Shown here piece by piece: positions 11,371-24,200 of a stretch of DNA of 64,000 nt. Source of the DNA: Sporothrix humicola. Its lineage: Eukaryota; Ascomycota; Sordariomycetes; Ophiostomatales; Ophiostomataceae. The notes under the pieces were generated by a model, which was not told the origin of the DNA, did no database searches, and worked only from the letters and a program-made list of their open reading frames with translations. The stretch's first letter is position 1, and every line of letters starts with the position of its first letter. The stretch is taken from assembly GCA_021396245.1 (NCBI GenBank), contig WNYE01000024.1, positions 62,001 through 126,000 of the forward strand, in the 5' to 3' direction. A program made the position numbers and the translations under genes.

Positions 11371-12690
11371 CTATGCTGCCTCGGCCGGGGCTGGCGCATC
11401 AAACGGCTTCTGTGCAATGATCCGGTAGCTCGTCGAGATCAGGCGCATCTCGTCCATCTTGACAAAGGCCTGGCCGTCCAAGCACAGACGATTGATTAGC
11501 GTCTTGAAGTGCTTGGGCAGGACGTGCACGCGCACGAGGCCTAGGATCATTTGCCGGACGGCGCGGAAGTAGATGTCGACCTTGTCGATGAGCGGCGCCT
11601 GCAGGCCGCCGACGCTGGCATTGTCGGAGCGGGTTACGGTGAAACCGGCGTCGGCCAGGGCCTTTTCGAGGCCGGCGGGGGTCGGGGTGCCGACGGCGCC
11701 AATCAATGGCTTGACGCGGCGCATGAGCGCGGCGTGCTCCTCGTTGGTCGGGTCGTAGGCGGGCAGGCTGACCCAGTCGAGCATGGAGAACTTTGCGCCG
11801 GGCTTGAGCACCCGATAGATTTCGCGGAACATGGCCGGCAGGTCTTTGCACAAGCTGAAAGCCTGGATCTGGTAAAAGGCGTCAAAGGAAGCGTCCTCAA
11901 AGGGCAGGGGCAGCTCGTTCTGGTCGCGCTCGACAAAGGTGTTGCTGAGCCCCTGCTCAGTGTTCCATTGGCGGGCCTGGGCCAGCTGGTTGGGGTCAAT
12001 GTTGAGGCCCGTAATGTGGGCGCCCGAGTACTTGGCCATGTGCGCAGCAACGCGGCCGCGGCCGCAGCCAATGTCGAGCACGCGGTCGCCCGGCTTGAGG
12101 CCCAGGTCGCGGGCAATGGACTCTTCGTAGAGCAGCTGGTTGTCCAGAACGGAGACGTGCTTGTCCATCAGGGGCGGGATGTACATCTTTTCCACGGAGC
12201 CCAGGGCGCAGAGGTGGTTCATGACGCCATAGTAGGCGCGCAAGGAGTCGCCGACCTTCTGCTTGTAGTCGGGGCCCAGGGCAGCAACCATGGCCGGCTC
12301 GTCTTCCCAGTCCAGGTTGTAGATGACGTACGAGGCCATAAAGTCGTCGACCTGCTTCTGCGACAGGTTGTTGAGGTACTTGAAGGAGCGCACAAACGTC
12401 TTGGTGCGCTTGGTGGATGCGGAGCGCTCCTCGACGACGGCCACAGACTCTTTGCTGCTGTTGCTGCTGTTGCTGCTGTGGGGGCTGCTGCTGCGGTGGT
12501 GGTGGTGCAGGCTGAAGAACTGTTTCCGGAGCTTGTGGGCGGCCGGCTCGAGGTGCTTGGCCTCGGCGGCATCGTACAGAGTGTCGCTGCTCTGGGCACT
12601 GGATGTGCTCGAGCGGTCGTTGGCAAGAATGCCCTCGGGCCGTGCGGTGGGGACCGCGGCTGGGGCCTGGTTAATGACGGCGGCGCTCAT
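11371..12690 (-). CDS. SAM-dependent methyltransferase related to sterol 24-C-methyltransferase
   Basis: A 439-residue single-exon protein. The N-terminal 110 residues are low complexity, with a His run followed by Ser/Asn. Then comes YVIYNLDWEDEPAMVAALG and the Rossmann methyltransferase core: motif I VLDIGCGRGRVAAHMAKYSG, the acidic loop ITGLNIDPNQLAQAR, and later FREIYRVLKPGAKFSMLDW. That arrangement matches the Erg6/SMT and cyclopropane-synthase-like superfamily. The Tyr/Trp-rich sterol-binding segment of true Erg6 (YEYGWGxSFHF type) is not evident, so this is probably an Erg6-like paralogue rather than the ergosterol enzyme itself; the substrate is unknown. The start at 12690 gives MSAAVINQ. 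The frame continues open upstream for 87 codons, but that part reads like pyrimidine-rich 5' UTR. Confidence 0.85.
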   Translation of the reverse strand: MSAAVINQAPAAVPTARPEGILANDRSSTSSAQSSDTLYDAAEAKHLEPAAHKLRKQFFSLHHHHRSSSPHSSNSSNSSKESVAVVEERSASTKRTKTFVRSFKYLNNLSQKQVDDFMASYVIYNLDWEDEPAMVAALGPDYKQKVGDSLRAYYGVMNHLCALGSVEKMYIPPLMDKHVSVLDNQLLYEESIARDLGLKPGDRVLDIGCGRGRVAAHMAKYSGAHITGLNIDPNQLAQARQWNTEQGLSNTFVERDQNELPLPFEDASFDAFYQIQAFSLCKDLPAMFREIYRVLKPGAKFSMLDWVSLPAYDPTNEEHAALMRRVKPLIGAVGTPTPAGLEKALADAGFTVTRSDNASVGGLQAPLIDKVDIYFRAVRQMILGLVRVHVLPKHFKTLINRLCLDGQAFVKMDEMRLISTSYRIIAQKPFDAPAPAEAA

Positions 12691-13326
12691 ATTGTTGTCA
12701 CTCAGTAGTGTGCTATGAGTGTGCGGTACGGTGGCAGTGAGAATGTATGTGGTGATGTTTCTGGTGTGTTGATGCGGATGCGAGCTGCTTGGTGATGCTC
12801 TTGTATGGTAGAATAGAAGAATAGAGGATGCTTGAGGCTTGAAGAGGAAGAAGAGTGAAGGGGAAGCCGTGACAAGAAAAGAGGGAAGGAGCGGAGGTCG
12901 GCGGGCATTTAAAGACAAAAACCGGAATGAGCTCCCCTCTCCTATGACCACCAGAAGCAGGAGCTACCCTTACGTCTTTCCTTCCTCGCCCGGAGTCGCC
13001 CTCGTCATTTCCCCTGGTTTTGCCATGTCCTACTTCCGAGAGGGGAAACTATGAGCCTAAGAGCCACATGCTACAAACGGCAGGAGCTGGGCCAGGTACA
13101 GAGAGCGCGTCCAATGGGGCGAGACGCGAGACTACGAGCAAACAATGAGGATGAGAGACAAAAGACAACGAGAACCATAAAAAATAATGACGGCCGGGCC
13201 CAGAAAAAAAAAGCAGGAGGCAAGTCGCGCCAAGACAACAGGGCCCCCGAAGATGCGAGTGAGCCACCCCCCAAAATCCGTGTTAGTCGGAAGTGGGGCC
13301 CTTGTAAGTTGTATTTTCTTAGGCCC

Positions 13327-13356
13327 GTTTTGGGCCGTTTTTGGGCCATTTCGGGG
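13327..13356. repeat. Phased TTTTGG cluster (locus 1)
   Basis: Three related elements (GTTTTGGGCC, GTTTTTGGGCC, ATTTCGGGG) whose GGG cores lie about 11 and 10 bp apart, so they fall on one face of the helix. They sit about 640 bp upstream of the SMT-like start codon. Similar phased clusters occur at five other intergenic places in the window. Confidence 0.6.
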
Positions 13357-16300
13357 AACATTCTAGGCGGTGGAAGCGCAAACACTCGTGGAATTTGGCA
13401 GTCATGGCGAGGACGAGGCTCGCGAGGTAAACTGCAGCAAAATCACAACTTGACGATGAAGACAGGCAGATAGTGGGAATCAGGGCTCTCACTTTATGAT
13501 TCGGATGTGTTTACTTTGGAATACAGTATTTTACCATTTCATACCGGCAGCATCGGAGACGACTGAAAAGTCCTGTTGTTAAATGAGACGAGAGAGACGA
13601 GAGAAAAGGACAGGGCCTGGAATACGGAACGGCCACAAAGACGAGTACGAGTAAGAGTAAGAGAGATGATAGTTGGTAAGAAGGGCCGGAAAACAGTCAC
13701 CTGCTGACAGAGCAAGGATGAACAAGAAAACGAACAGTAATGCGTACTTTGTAAGAGGCCATGTGCAAGAGTCTAAATGAGAAGGTCAGCGAGGCGGTCA
13801 AGTCTACGGGGATATGGGATAAAGAAGTGGGATATTTGATGGGAAGGGAAAGGGCAAAACGGAGGATTGGTAACAAAGAAAAACGGCCATCAGGGGACAC
13901 GGGAAAGTCAGGGAGAAGAGAGGAAGAAAAGAAAGACGTTACCAAGCGAGGAGGCGATGGCGCGAGGGGTCCAAGGTACGGGGGTACGAGATACGCCGTT
14001 TGGGTGTTTGGTGTTTGACGGGTTAACAGACTCGACGGGTTCGGCGGGTTCATCTTAACGGACTCGACGGACAATAGATAGTGGACAAACGACAGACGAC
14101 AGAAGTCAACGGACAGGGGCACAAGGTACCCAAGGGACGGTCGGGAGTGCCTTGGAACCTGAATGGATTGAGAAAACAAAAGAGAAGGCTATAAAGAAGA
14201 ATGGAAGGCTAGCAGACCAAGATGTGCGCGTGCTAGTCTTAGTTCCATTGCCGTTGTTGCCACCCCCTAGGGTGACTTAAGATCTGGCTTGTCGTCTGGG
14301 CAAGAGCGGGTGGGGGTTCTGCCATGCATGGGAAAAATAAAGTTTTCTCTGTGCTTTCATTCTGTTTTGGGCTCGTACTTTTGGAGATAAAATAAAATAA
14401 AATTGAAGAGGGGTTTAGGGAGTGGACAGAAGGAGAAACTCCGGACATTGATGGTCGTCAACTCGTTTGACGGAGACAGTTACATAGTGATGGTGTGCTG
14501 CCGTGAGAGCAAGTATCTTTTTCACAAGACCATGTACCTTCATGTATCCTGCGTGTGTTCTGGTATTTTATTTTCGTGACGACGTATCGTCGGGATTGTG
14601 ATCCGTGAGATGTCAGTTAAGTCTCCGCCCCTACAGCGTAATTTTTGGTCTGTCATCTCTCCGTTTCTGTGTCCTTTTGCGCATAAAAGATCATGGAACT
14701 TAATGTGGCCTTGCTTTGCCTTTCCCAGTTGTTTTGTCATTTTATACAAGACCGGAGAATTCAAGATATGCCGTTGAGGTTCTCCTTTCAAAGACGAGAT
14801 GGCATTTGTTTCTGGTATCGTAAACTGTCATCCAAAGTCAGGCCAGAGACGTATGACGGTGCTAGTCAACTGTTATATTGTTAAATTCCTGAGTCCATTT
14901 TGCCCATACTTTTTATTTTGTCTCTGCGTCTACTTTTCCACCCCTCCGCCGCTCCTTCCCTTCTTTGTCGCCTGTCGCTGGATCGCTTGATCGCTGCTTG
15001 TCCCGACGCTTCCGGGGTGGTGGGTGCGGGTAGCTAATTCTCTTTCTCGCTAGCGCTCTCGAAAAGCATGCCACCCTGCACTTTTTTTCAATTGACTCGA
15101 CTCTACTTCAGACTTTCTTGTTTCAACGACACTCTCGTCTGACAGAGAACGTGAATTAATAAACTATTACTGGCACTGCATCTTCACGTCGCTCATTCTT
15201 TCGTTTCATTATCTATGACTGTGTTAGTGAGCATCATTGATTCCTTCCCTCAAGCTCGTCATACACGAAAATGACGTCATTCCGAGCAATATCGGAAGGA
15301 AGCCCGACTTACAAACCGGAAGGAGCAGACAGAGAAGCAAAATGGTGGGTAGTCTTTTCACTTCACGACCAGATGACAAAAGCTCCAGGTCGACGTTGAT
15401 CACCTGTGAATACAGACTGCCAGTGCGATGACCCCGTATTTACGGATGAATGTGCAAGTAGCAGCGTGCAAGCAAGCATGACCCCGCCGCTGGCCTCCGA
15501 CACCGTCCTCTAGCCACCCGAAGATCATCCAGCCGGTCGTCTCAGAACAAATTCTGACAACCAACTCAACATCCAATAAACACGATTTGGAAGGTCCAAC
15601 ATTTAAATGGTTTGTATAAAAATACCAACTCAAAACATCTCAAGGATATACAGCATCCGGCAACGTGCGGGGAGCGGTGAGGAAAGACATTTCTCGAGCA
15701 AAGAAAGAGGTTGCATGTGCCACCCTTTACGATATTTTGTCACTTGTTCTTGTCCGCTTTCCATCCTGCCCCTCCTGTCCATCATGGGCCCATCATATCC
15801 GTGTCATGTCCATCATCGACGGCTCATCCGTTTCTGCCCGTGCTTTCCCGTAGACTGACAAGCGAGTATCATCTTTCGTCGTTCGTGCTGTCGGCCCACG
15901 TAGTTTGCGCCGACAAAAGTAACAAAAGCAACCCACCAAATAAAATTGACAGTCTCCGCAAGGCCCATCCTAAAACCGCATCTCGAATGTCGACTTTCCA
16001 TATATTTTATTCAATACGACCCACACTCTTCTGGCGGTTTCCCACGCGTGCCGGTCTCCGCTTTCTTTGGGTGGAGAACGACACCACCTTCAAAATTGTT
16101 AAATCACACATCACAAAGCACACACGCACACGGCCTTGCGGGCTTACGGGCTTACCACCGGTCTTTGTCCCGACCCTTGTAAAGTCGTCATAGCATTTCT
16201 CTCATTTTATTCTCTGCTTCGCCAGATGAGGATGAGGAAAGTCTGCAGACATGGCCTGCTCAGGTCCTTCTTTGATCCACCGTTTCTCTACCTAAGCTTA

Positions 16301-16740
16301 TTCTAATGTACCGGACATCGGGACTCTGTTATCCCCTCTTACCCATGTCGATGTTCGTGTTAGTGTGTTTTGGACAGAGCAACTCCCGGCGATTGTGGGA
16401 CCAAAAAGGAAAACGATCAAAAGCACAAAAAACCAAAAGACCAGATGACAAGACATGCAAACACACCCCACCCCCGGTCTTCGATGGAGTGCACACCCGG
16501 CCTGCACGTCCCGCCGGAATCGGCAGGCTAACAGTGGCCGGGATATTGACGATGCGACCGTTGATGGAAGAAATGCCAAGACGTTATTTCGTAAGAGTTC
16601 TCTTTTTCTACCCAGTATTGAAAAAAGGAGCGTCAAAAGAGGAGACATCTATCGAGAAGAGTCATACGGCGAGACGAGGATGGCATTCTTGCATTTCGCT
16701 TCTGATATACTCCGGATGATGTTTGGCCTAATATCCAACT

Positions 16741-16855
16741 CTGACCTTCCTATTTTCTGACACTTCCCTACACTTTGCAAACTTCTGCCCTACAAGACGG
16801 ACCCGACCTTCTTATTTCTGACAAAAGCATCTACTTGACCTTCCTAATGTCTTGC
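16741..16855. repeat. Degenerate GACCTTCYTATTTCTGAC repeats
   Basis: Imperfect copies of a GACCTTCCTATTTTCTGACA-like word start near 16743, 16806 and 16837, and a weaker one occurs near 17168. All are on the plus strand in non-coding DNA. They may be a decayed minisatellite or repeated binding sites; nothing else is visible. Confidence 0.45.
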
Positions 16856-19772
16856 ATCCTTGCACACAGTAAGAAGGCTCGGAAGGGTAAAGGTCGGCAG
16901 TGGAGCCCCGTCAAAATCTTATTTCCAATCGACTTCTTCCTTCCTTAATTCTCACACCCCCGTATTTCTTGATTGATCATCAACTTGATGGACCAGAAAC
17001 CGGCAGAATAACGGAGCGGGGAACGGACCATCCTCGTATCTTACCTTTCTTTGTCTTTTTACTCTTCTTTAATTTCGGTGTCGGACACCAACATGCATCA
17101 GAATGATACTTGCGTCTTGTAACATGCCGTACCCTGCACGTCGACCAAACGGGCAGCATTCAAAAGTACGACCTTCTTGAAATCCTGCTCAAGAACACAA
17201 CCTTTTTACAAACTACTGCATAATTCAAAACAACGTGACGTTCACACATCATGAGACGACAAAAAAATAGACCGGCCCGCATTAATTCCTCTCAAAAGCT
17301 TAAACTTGGGCTCGCCGACCGCCGGCGATGTGCAGACGACGGACGAGCTGTCGTCAGTCTTAATTTCGGACGTCGGAGATCGAGCAGAACGTTTCTCTTT
17401 TGCCGTCAAAATTGCACGTCCATGTCATTGCCTCGAATGCTTCACCGTTTCTTCTCGTTCACTGTTCACTGTTTTGCACTTTGGCCGTTTGTCGCCCGCC
17501 GGATATTCGGCGATAGCTTGTTATCGCACCGGCCAATCTCCGCTAGGCCAGCCCTGTATTTCCGGCGCCTTCCGGACAAAGGACGAGGGCGAGATTGAAT
17601 GAGACAAAGTTCGCGCTCGCATTACAGCGTCTACAGCGCGTCCACTCAAAATTACAGTGGGTTCTACCTAGGCTCACCTTATTTCGTCCCATTCTTTTTC
17701 ACCATTTTCTTCCACATTTCCTTCCATTGCTTCTTTGCCACGCACTACGAAAAGTCCCGAGACCAAAAACTGTCAGTCACCTGGACCAAACACTTCACCG
17801 TAAAACTTTCAATCATTTTTGGGCCATCCGTCTGCTCCGGAATCACCTAAAAACGGCTCATACCGGGTAGACGGTCGAAACGGTCGACCTGTCAGTGGGT
17901 ATTTCCTGATTGGGAAAGATATTTTGAAGTGTCGTCATGATTTATTGTCTCCCCATAATCATATCTAGGAGGTGCATCTGCTCACGGTTAAAATTATGTG
18001 CTTTGCACGGCTGGGGCCGTTCTAATTCTCGATGAAGGTGCGTGTCTCCGTGCTCCTGGATGAACCGGCGGTGGTGGACATCGTGTGCGTATTTTGATTT
18101 ACATCGTCATGTCTTCCGTTTCCTCCCATTTCTAGATACAATATGTCCCGTCATTCGTCTGCCACCTCTCACTATAGCACATAATTTTAATGTGGCAGCA
18201 TTCACTGCTACTCCACACATTCAAGCATCTCCAAATCCCATTGCGGTGGCGGCTCCCAGACCAGTGGCATCCGACATATATAAACATCGTCATCGCCGAC
18301 CGAAGCGCCAATGGCTACCATACGGGTATTACTATCGGTGCAGCCCCATCAGCAACGCCCCTGACATAGATGCTTCACACCAGCGGGTATCCCGGATGAT
18401 GCCGAACACACACCGTGCATATATTGCCTCCTCCTTCATTGGATCTCTCCTTGCCGTATATAGAACAGTACCGGCCTTCGTGATGGTTTTGAAGGGGCAT
18501 AAAGTCCCTTGATGTACTCGGATGTACCTTCTTACCTCCTCAAGCACTCATAACATGACTGTTACGTCCATTGGCCACATACGATGTATTCATAGCACAC
18601 TCGCATCATCTGGTAACCCTCACCCACCACCACATCCACCGTTTGCGTCCCACATTGGCTATTGGCCTGGGCCGGAGTTTTCACCCCAACACTGTCCGAT
18701 TAGACATATCATGCCGGCTTACCGTATCCCACCCTCCATCATGTGTTCCCCAAGCTTGGCCGTCTTGGCTATTTGGCCGTTTGGCCTTGTGGCGCTATGG
18801 CACATGTAGCCACCCTCAACGCCCAGTGACGTGGTACCAATCGGCTTCTATCAAAGGGCGTCCACCAGTGGATAGTCAAGCAGCCCACCATGATATAGCA
18901 TAGGGCTGAAGAGGGGGAAGGTGATGGCGACTGCCACTGTGGACCCATCTCTTTGACGGTTGCCTTCCAAGAAGCTGCCCCGATGTCCCAAGACAACTGA
19001 GGTACGCCCCGATGCTTCCCTATTTGGTGTGATGGGATGCCATCATGCTGTTCCTGATCTGGCATACGGTCCCCGTGTCTGGTGCCTGTGGCAACTTCTC
19101 ACCCACCACCATGTTTACTTATTCAAAGGGGTGCCCTCCCCGTGGCACTCCTTCTCCGGCAACTAGTGTATCGCTCCAACGGTCCCCGTTTCTTTCTGCC
19201 TATTCAATGGTACTGAGCTATCACATATAGTTTTGCTTTCCCCATGATGATCGATGGTAGCCCGACGGCATGGACAGCCCATCATATATCAGCCAGATCC
19301 CACCTTTCCCCCTCCCCCAGATTGAGCTCACTACGATCGGATCTTGCCACGACTTCCCCTTAATTTAATTTATTCTTATATTTTACCTATCATTCCCCTG
19401 ACTTATCGTTTGATTTTCCTAACCTTATTTGAATATAGCTCAAAGGATGCACGATTGTGTGCCTGACCTACCCCATGTCCTGCGGCTGAGAGTCTAGACT
19501 AACTTTAATTCAAGAAGCAAGCTAAGCCTACATCGTGGCTATGCCAGCCCTATGTCGAACAATTCCAAATTATTCTCCCTCTTCGTCCATGAAGATCAAG
19601 TTGTCCACCATGTTTTCGTTGAACATGCACACGGCATCTTCCGTTGACAGTCACGTGTGACGACGTGTACACACGGCACGGCACGTACTCTGCGGCACAG
19701 TTTCACAAATTCGCAGCTCGACTTGTCCAACATCATCATCCTTCCTCCTCCTCACCGACACACCACTTCACG

Positions 19773-20987
19773 ATGAACCGCCCTCCGCCGCTCGTCAACG
19801 CCGTATACTTCCCATCGTGGCGGGTGTACAAGGACATTCCGCCGTCGAGTCTGCGGCTGGACAAGATTTCGACCATATTTTATGCGTTTGCAATGTGAGC
19901 ACCTGCGTAGCAGGCAGACAAACATCAACGACCAGTGCTAATTTCGTTGCTAACTTGACAGCCCCCAAGCTGGCGGCACCCTCGGGTTCCTCGACGAGTA
20001 TGCCGATGCGCAGATTGACGTCGACGCCGAAAAGGGCTGCCTGGACGCGCTGGCCCGCGTGAAGCGGGACAACCGGCACCTGCGGACGATGTTGTCGATT
20101 GGCGGCGGGGCGGGCAGCGGTGCCTTTGCGGGGATTGCCTCGACGGAGCAGGGGAGGAACAAGTTTGCGCAGTCGGCCCTCGAGTGGGTGCAGCGGTATT
20201 CGTTTGACGGGGTTGACAGTGCGTGCCCCCCAGTATTCCAATTGATTGCCTCCTGCTAACCTCTGCTAACCTTGTAGTCGACTGGGAGCACCCGCAATCC
20301 CCCGCGGAAGGCCGTGACTTTGTGCTTTTGTTACAGGCACTCCGGGCCGTCATGCCGGCACCTCACTTTCTCCTCGCAACCGCCCTTCCCGTGGACCCGT
20401 CTGTCCTCGGACGACTCGACCTGCGCGCCATTTCCGGTCTTGTCAACCACATCAACCTCATGTGCTATGATTTCACGGGGCCGTGGAGCGAGACGGCGGG
20501 TCACCAGGCACAGCTTTTCTCGCATCAGCATGCGCCTCACCTGCCGTCGGCTCAGTCGGGTGTACAGTACCTGTTGGATAGAGGGGTGCCGCCCCAGCGC
20601 ATCTTGCTTGGCATTCCAGCCTACGCTCGTGTGTTTCTGGGTGCTCGCGGTGAGGGTGATTCCTTCCAGAAAGACGTGAAAGAGTGCGCTGATGAAGACG
20701 AAAAGGAGCAGGCCGAAATTGACTACAGAGACGTACCCACCGAGTGGAAACAGCAGCTGCAGGTTGATCACTCTAGAGCTGCCGCATGGGCCGTCGTTCC
20801 AAGACCAGAGGGCAAGGGCGGGCACTCATTTGTCAGTCTCGATGTGCCGGCGACTGTGCGGGCCAAGGCTGAGTTTGTGCGCCGGACAGGTCTCGGCGGG
20901 CTGTTTTATTGGACAGGTGCTGGAGACTGTAACGAAGACGGTGAGTCGCTTGTGGCAGCCGGCTTCGATGCGTTGCACAGCTACTGA
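19773..20987 (+). CDS. GH18 chitinase
   Basis: Three exons, 19773-19894, 19962-20218 and 20278-20987, give a 362-residue protein. Both introns have clear signals (GTGAGC...TTGACAG; GTGCGT...GCTAAC...TTGTAG) and keep frame. The catalytic signature DGVDIDWE (D123, D126, D128, catalytic E130) is split by the second intron, and SIGGGAGSGAF precedes it as the family's second conserved strand. Later MCYDFTGPW, GIPAYAR and GLGGLFYWTGAGD complete the TIM barrel. It should hydrolyse beta-1,4-GlcNAc linkages in chitin. There is no N-terminal signal peptide (MNRPPPLVNAVYFPSW starts at the barrel) and no chitin-binding module, so an intracellular or unconventionally secreted enzyme is likely. The neighbouring gene converges on it, with 295 bp between stops. 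Confidence 0.94.
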
Positions 20988-21282
20988 TGACATATCTGAA
21001 TCCATGGCTGTATGCTCCTAATGGTACTCAAAATATAGAAGAAAAAGAAATAATGTCCAAACCGGTTTCCAATATGTACAATGTATATTATTCATAAATT
21101 ACTTTGTAAATGTCGTCAAGCCAAGCCTGTTGCAGCCGGCCGTAAATGTAATGTAGATGCAGATAATATGCAAATATAGATGCAAGCTCAAAAGCACTTT
21201 TGGGTATCCGTGTATGTGTCCCCCTGTTCTTTTTCTCTCCTCGCTTCGCTCGCTTTCGTCGCGAATTCACCCACTTCGTCGG

Positions 21283-24200
21283 CTACTGTCCCCCCTTTTC
21301 AAGATCGCGCGAGCGGTCAAAACTCGCCCGCCATCCGCGGCCGGCACTGCTGCCGGCACTGTATTTTCGTTCGGGGCCACTGTGCCCATCACCGGCACCA
21401 CTGCCGCCAGACATGGCCGCCACCGAGGAAGGCCCTCCAGTACGAGGAACCATGCCGCCGCCACTGCTGGTGCCAGCGGCCACAGCCCATGCCGGAGGAT
21501 GTAAGAGCTGGTGTTGATGTGGATGGGGATGCAGACTGTTGACCTGCCGCTGGTGCGACGACAGCCGGCGCAAGTCGTGCAGCTGCTGGTGGCCGTCGTC
21601 GGTGGACTCGTAGCGGCCGTGGTTTGTGGTGTCGCGGCTGCGGTCGCGATCGTTGGAAGGGCCCCCGTTGTTGCTGTTGCTGTTGCTGTACCGGAACGCA
21701 GGCCGGCCGCCGCTGGCACCGCCCCCAATACTCCAGCTGCGGCTCTTGCGGCCTGCGCCTGCCCCGGCGCCTGTGCTGTGTCCAAAGATGCCGCCGCCAC
21801 TGCCGCTGCCACCACCCCCATTCCTCGAGTGGTTCCCCCCGCGGCTGCCCATCAGCAGGTTGCGCTTCACTTTTTCAATCGTCGCCAAACTCTCTTCGTC
21901 GCTGTCGGCCTTGCCCTTGCCGGGGATCGACAGCAGGTCGGCCCGCGGGTCGCCTTCGCCGTTCTTTCTGTGCCGTTTTGAGCCTGGCAGGTGCCAGCGG
22001 GACCGCTGCACATGCAAGGTGTCCATGATGTTGTGCACGGCGTCGTAAATGTCGCTAACGGTAAAGGCCATGATCACCAAGGGAATGGAGATGCCCAAGC
22101 CAATACCAAACAGGTACTTGGACACGTACCCCAGCGACAGCTCGGTGGCCCAGTCGGTGATTTGCATCGAGAAGAAGGACGAGATAAACGACATGGGCAG
22201 GAATATAATGGTGACAATGGTAAAGGCCATAATCGTCTGTCCCTGGCGCGCGGCAATCATGGCGTGGTCGCGCGCGAAACGGGCCTCGAGAGCGTTGGAG
22301 TGCTTTTGTTTGAGGTCCAGCAGGTTCGTCAGGCTCATGTAGATGCTCTCCGCCTGGCGGTCCATGCGGTCAATGTCCTTTTGGTGGATCTCCAGGAGGC
22401 GACGCTGGTCCCGGGAGCGCTTGCGGATCTCGCCCACCACCGAATCCACACTGACGGGCGTGCCATAGCCCGACCCGGGCGGCGAGGGGATGTAAGCTTG
22501 GCTGGCCATTTGGTTCCGCTCGCGGCGCGACGCCGTGGCGGACCCCTCGGGCTTGAGCTCTTCAGTGAGGTGGCCTTCAAACTCGTCGAGCGTCGCCTTT
22601 TGGGAGGCCAGCACGACGGCCAAAATATTCAACTCGTCGCGAATGTCCTTGATCTCGGCGAGCAGGGACGTCTCGGTGCCAATGTCGAGCAGGGCGTCGG
22701 GGAACATGGGCGCCGTGGCGTGTAGTCGGTTATCGTTCGTGGCGTCTGTGATCGAAAGAGACGGTTGTGAGGGCGAGTTGAGCGACGACGCCAGGCCTCC
22801 AACGCGACGCGACGGCCGGCGGTGCATGGTGAGCCATTCGGCCGACAGCTCCGAGGCCTTGTTGAAGCGGCTAAACAGCTCGCTCTCCGTGTTGGTCACC
22901 AGACCAATGGAGCTCTCAAACATGTCCAGGAACTGGTAGTCCTGGTCGGCCAGGCGATAACGGTCAAACATGCCGGAGCAGCGGTTAGTGATGAGCATGG
23001 CGAGGTCGTAGACAGACTGGATGGGCGGGCGTGTCTTTGCATTCGTCTCTTCGATGATGCCGTCGACAACGTTCAAGGGATCGCGTGCCGGCTGGTCCCA
23101 TCTCTGCGGGAAGCATGTAATCACCAGATCTTTGCCCAGCACCCAGAGCCACAGCTGGTCCACCATAAACACCTTCTTCTCGATATCGTGCCGCTTGCAG
23201 TAGCGGTAGACAACCTGGTCCGTGTCGCGGATGGACGTGTCTATGCCGTGATAAAAGAACTGGTCGAGCGTGCGTCGAGGGTGTAGCGGTGGTGTGTTGC
23301 AAATGTAGCCCTTGGTCAGCATAATGTCGCGCGGTGAGCCTTCCGGCGGATCCCAGCCGTCGCGAACCAAATTGATGGCGTGGGTCATGCGCTGGCGCCG
23401 CTCGTCCGTCTCGTAGTGCAGAAACGGCATAAACAGCACAATCTTGCCGTTGAGCGCCGGCAGTTTGGACGCGTCCCAGACAAGAGGGCCTACGCCGCCC
23501 GAGCGAGCTGCTGCCGCTGCGGCTGCCTTTAAGGCTTTTGTGCCGGGTGGGTTTCCTGGTGGTCCACTGGCCCGTTTTGCGCGGCGCGGATGCCGTTCCG
23601 CAATTAGTTCGCCCTTGCCCTTTTTCTTGTCCGACCTTGGAGTGCCTGCGCTGCCTTCTACGGCGTCATTCTTTTTGGGCGTTGGTGTCGCCGTGCCGTC
23701 GGTGCTTGTCGTATTCGTCGTCACCTTGGACAGGTTCGTGCTGGCCGTCATGTTCGTCGAGGCGACGCTCGCATCCGTCGGCTCTTCCGAGAGTGGCGGG
23801 AACGGCTGTTTCGAGTCCTTGTTATTGTCGGGGCTGTGACCGTGTAGTGACGGGATTCGGTGGCAGAAAGTGCGCATAAAGTGAGCGTGTGCCAATGGCC
23901 CGCGGTGCTCCTGGTCAAAGCATTTCTCGAGTGCCTTGAAGGGCTCAATGTCGCGGTGCCCGCCCTCAATGAACCATTTTGACAGTAACGTCTCGACCCA
24001 CGCAATGTTGTTCGCCGGCAGGTGGATCCAGCGAAAGTCGGGCTGGTACTTGATGTTTTTGATCTGCGTGTCGACTTTTGGCTTGCCGTTTTCCTCGTCC
24101 CAGCCATACAAGACATCAAAAACAGACCGCTTAAAGACCTGGTGCTGCTTGCCGTCCCGAAAGTTGCCAAAGTCGACGACCGTCGCCTTGAACTCTTGGC

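Larger units (their letters stand above)
12691..19772. other. 7-kb gene-free region between divergent SMT-like and chitinase genes
   Basis: Must contain both promoters. The left end is CT-rich on the minus (transcribed) strand upstream of the SMT-like start. A phased TTTTGG array lies at 13327-13356. The 13.5-14.2 kb part is purine-rich on the plus strand. From 14.7 to 19.7 kb the plus strand is pyrimidine-rich, with many short C-rich and TA-rich stretches (for example 19360-19440). Open frames are below 165 codons and none shows a domain, signal peptide or convincing exon structure. No transposase, reverse transcriptase or long terminal repeat was recognised. Confidence 0.6.

Noticed and set aside
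11551..12708. Plus-strand open frame of 385 codons opposite the SMT-like methyltransferase
   Set aside because: Antisense shadow; Val/Ala/Gly-rich with no motif, while the minus strand has complete methyltransferase motifs.
18000..19700. RIP-mutated transposon remnant
   Set aside because: CA and TG dinucleotides remain abundant and TA is not generally enriched, no degraded transposase or reverse-transcriptase frame or terminal repeats were seen; left as an open observation.
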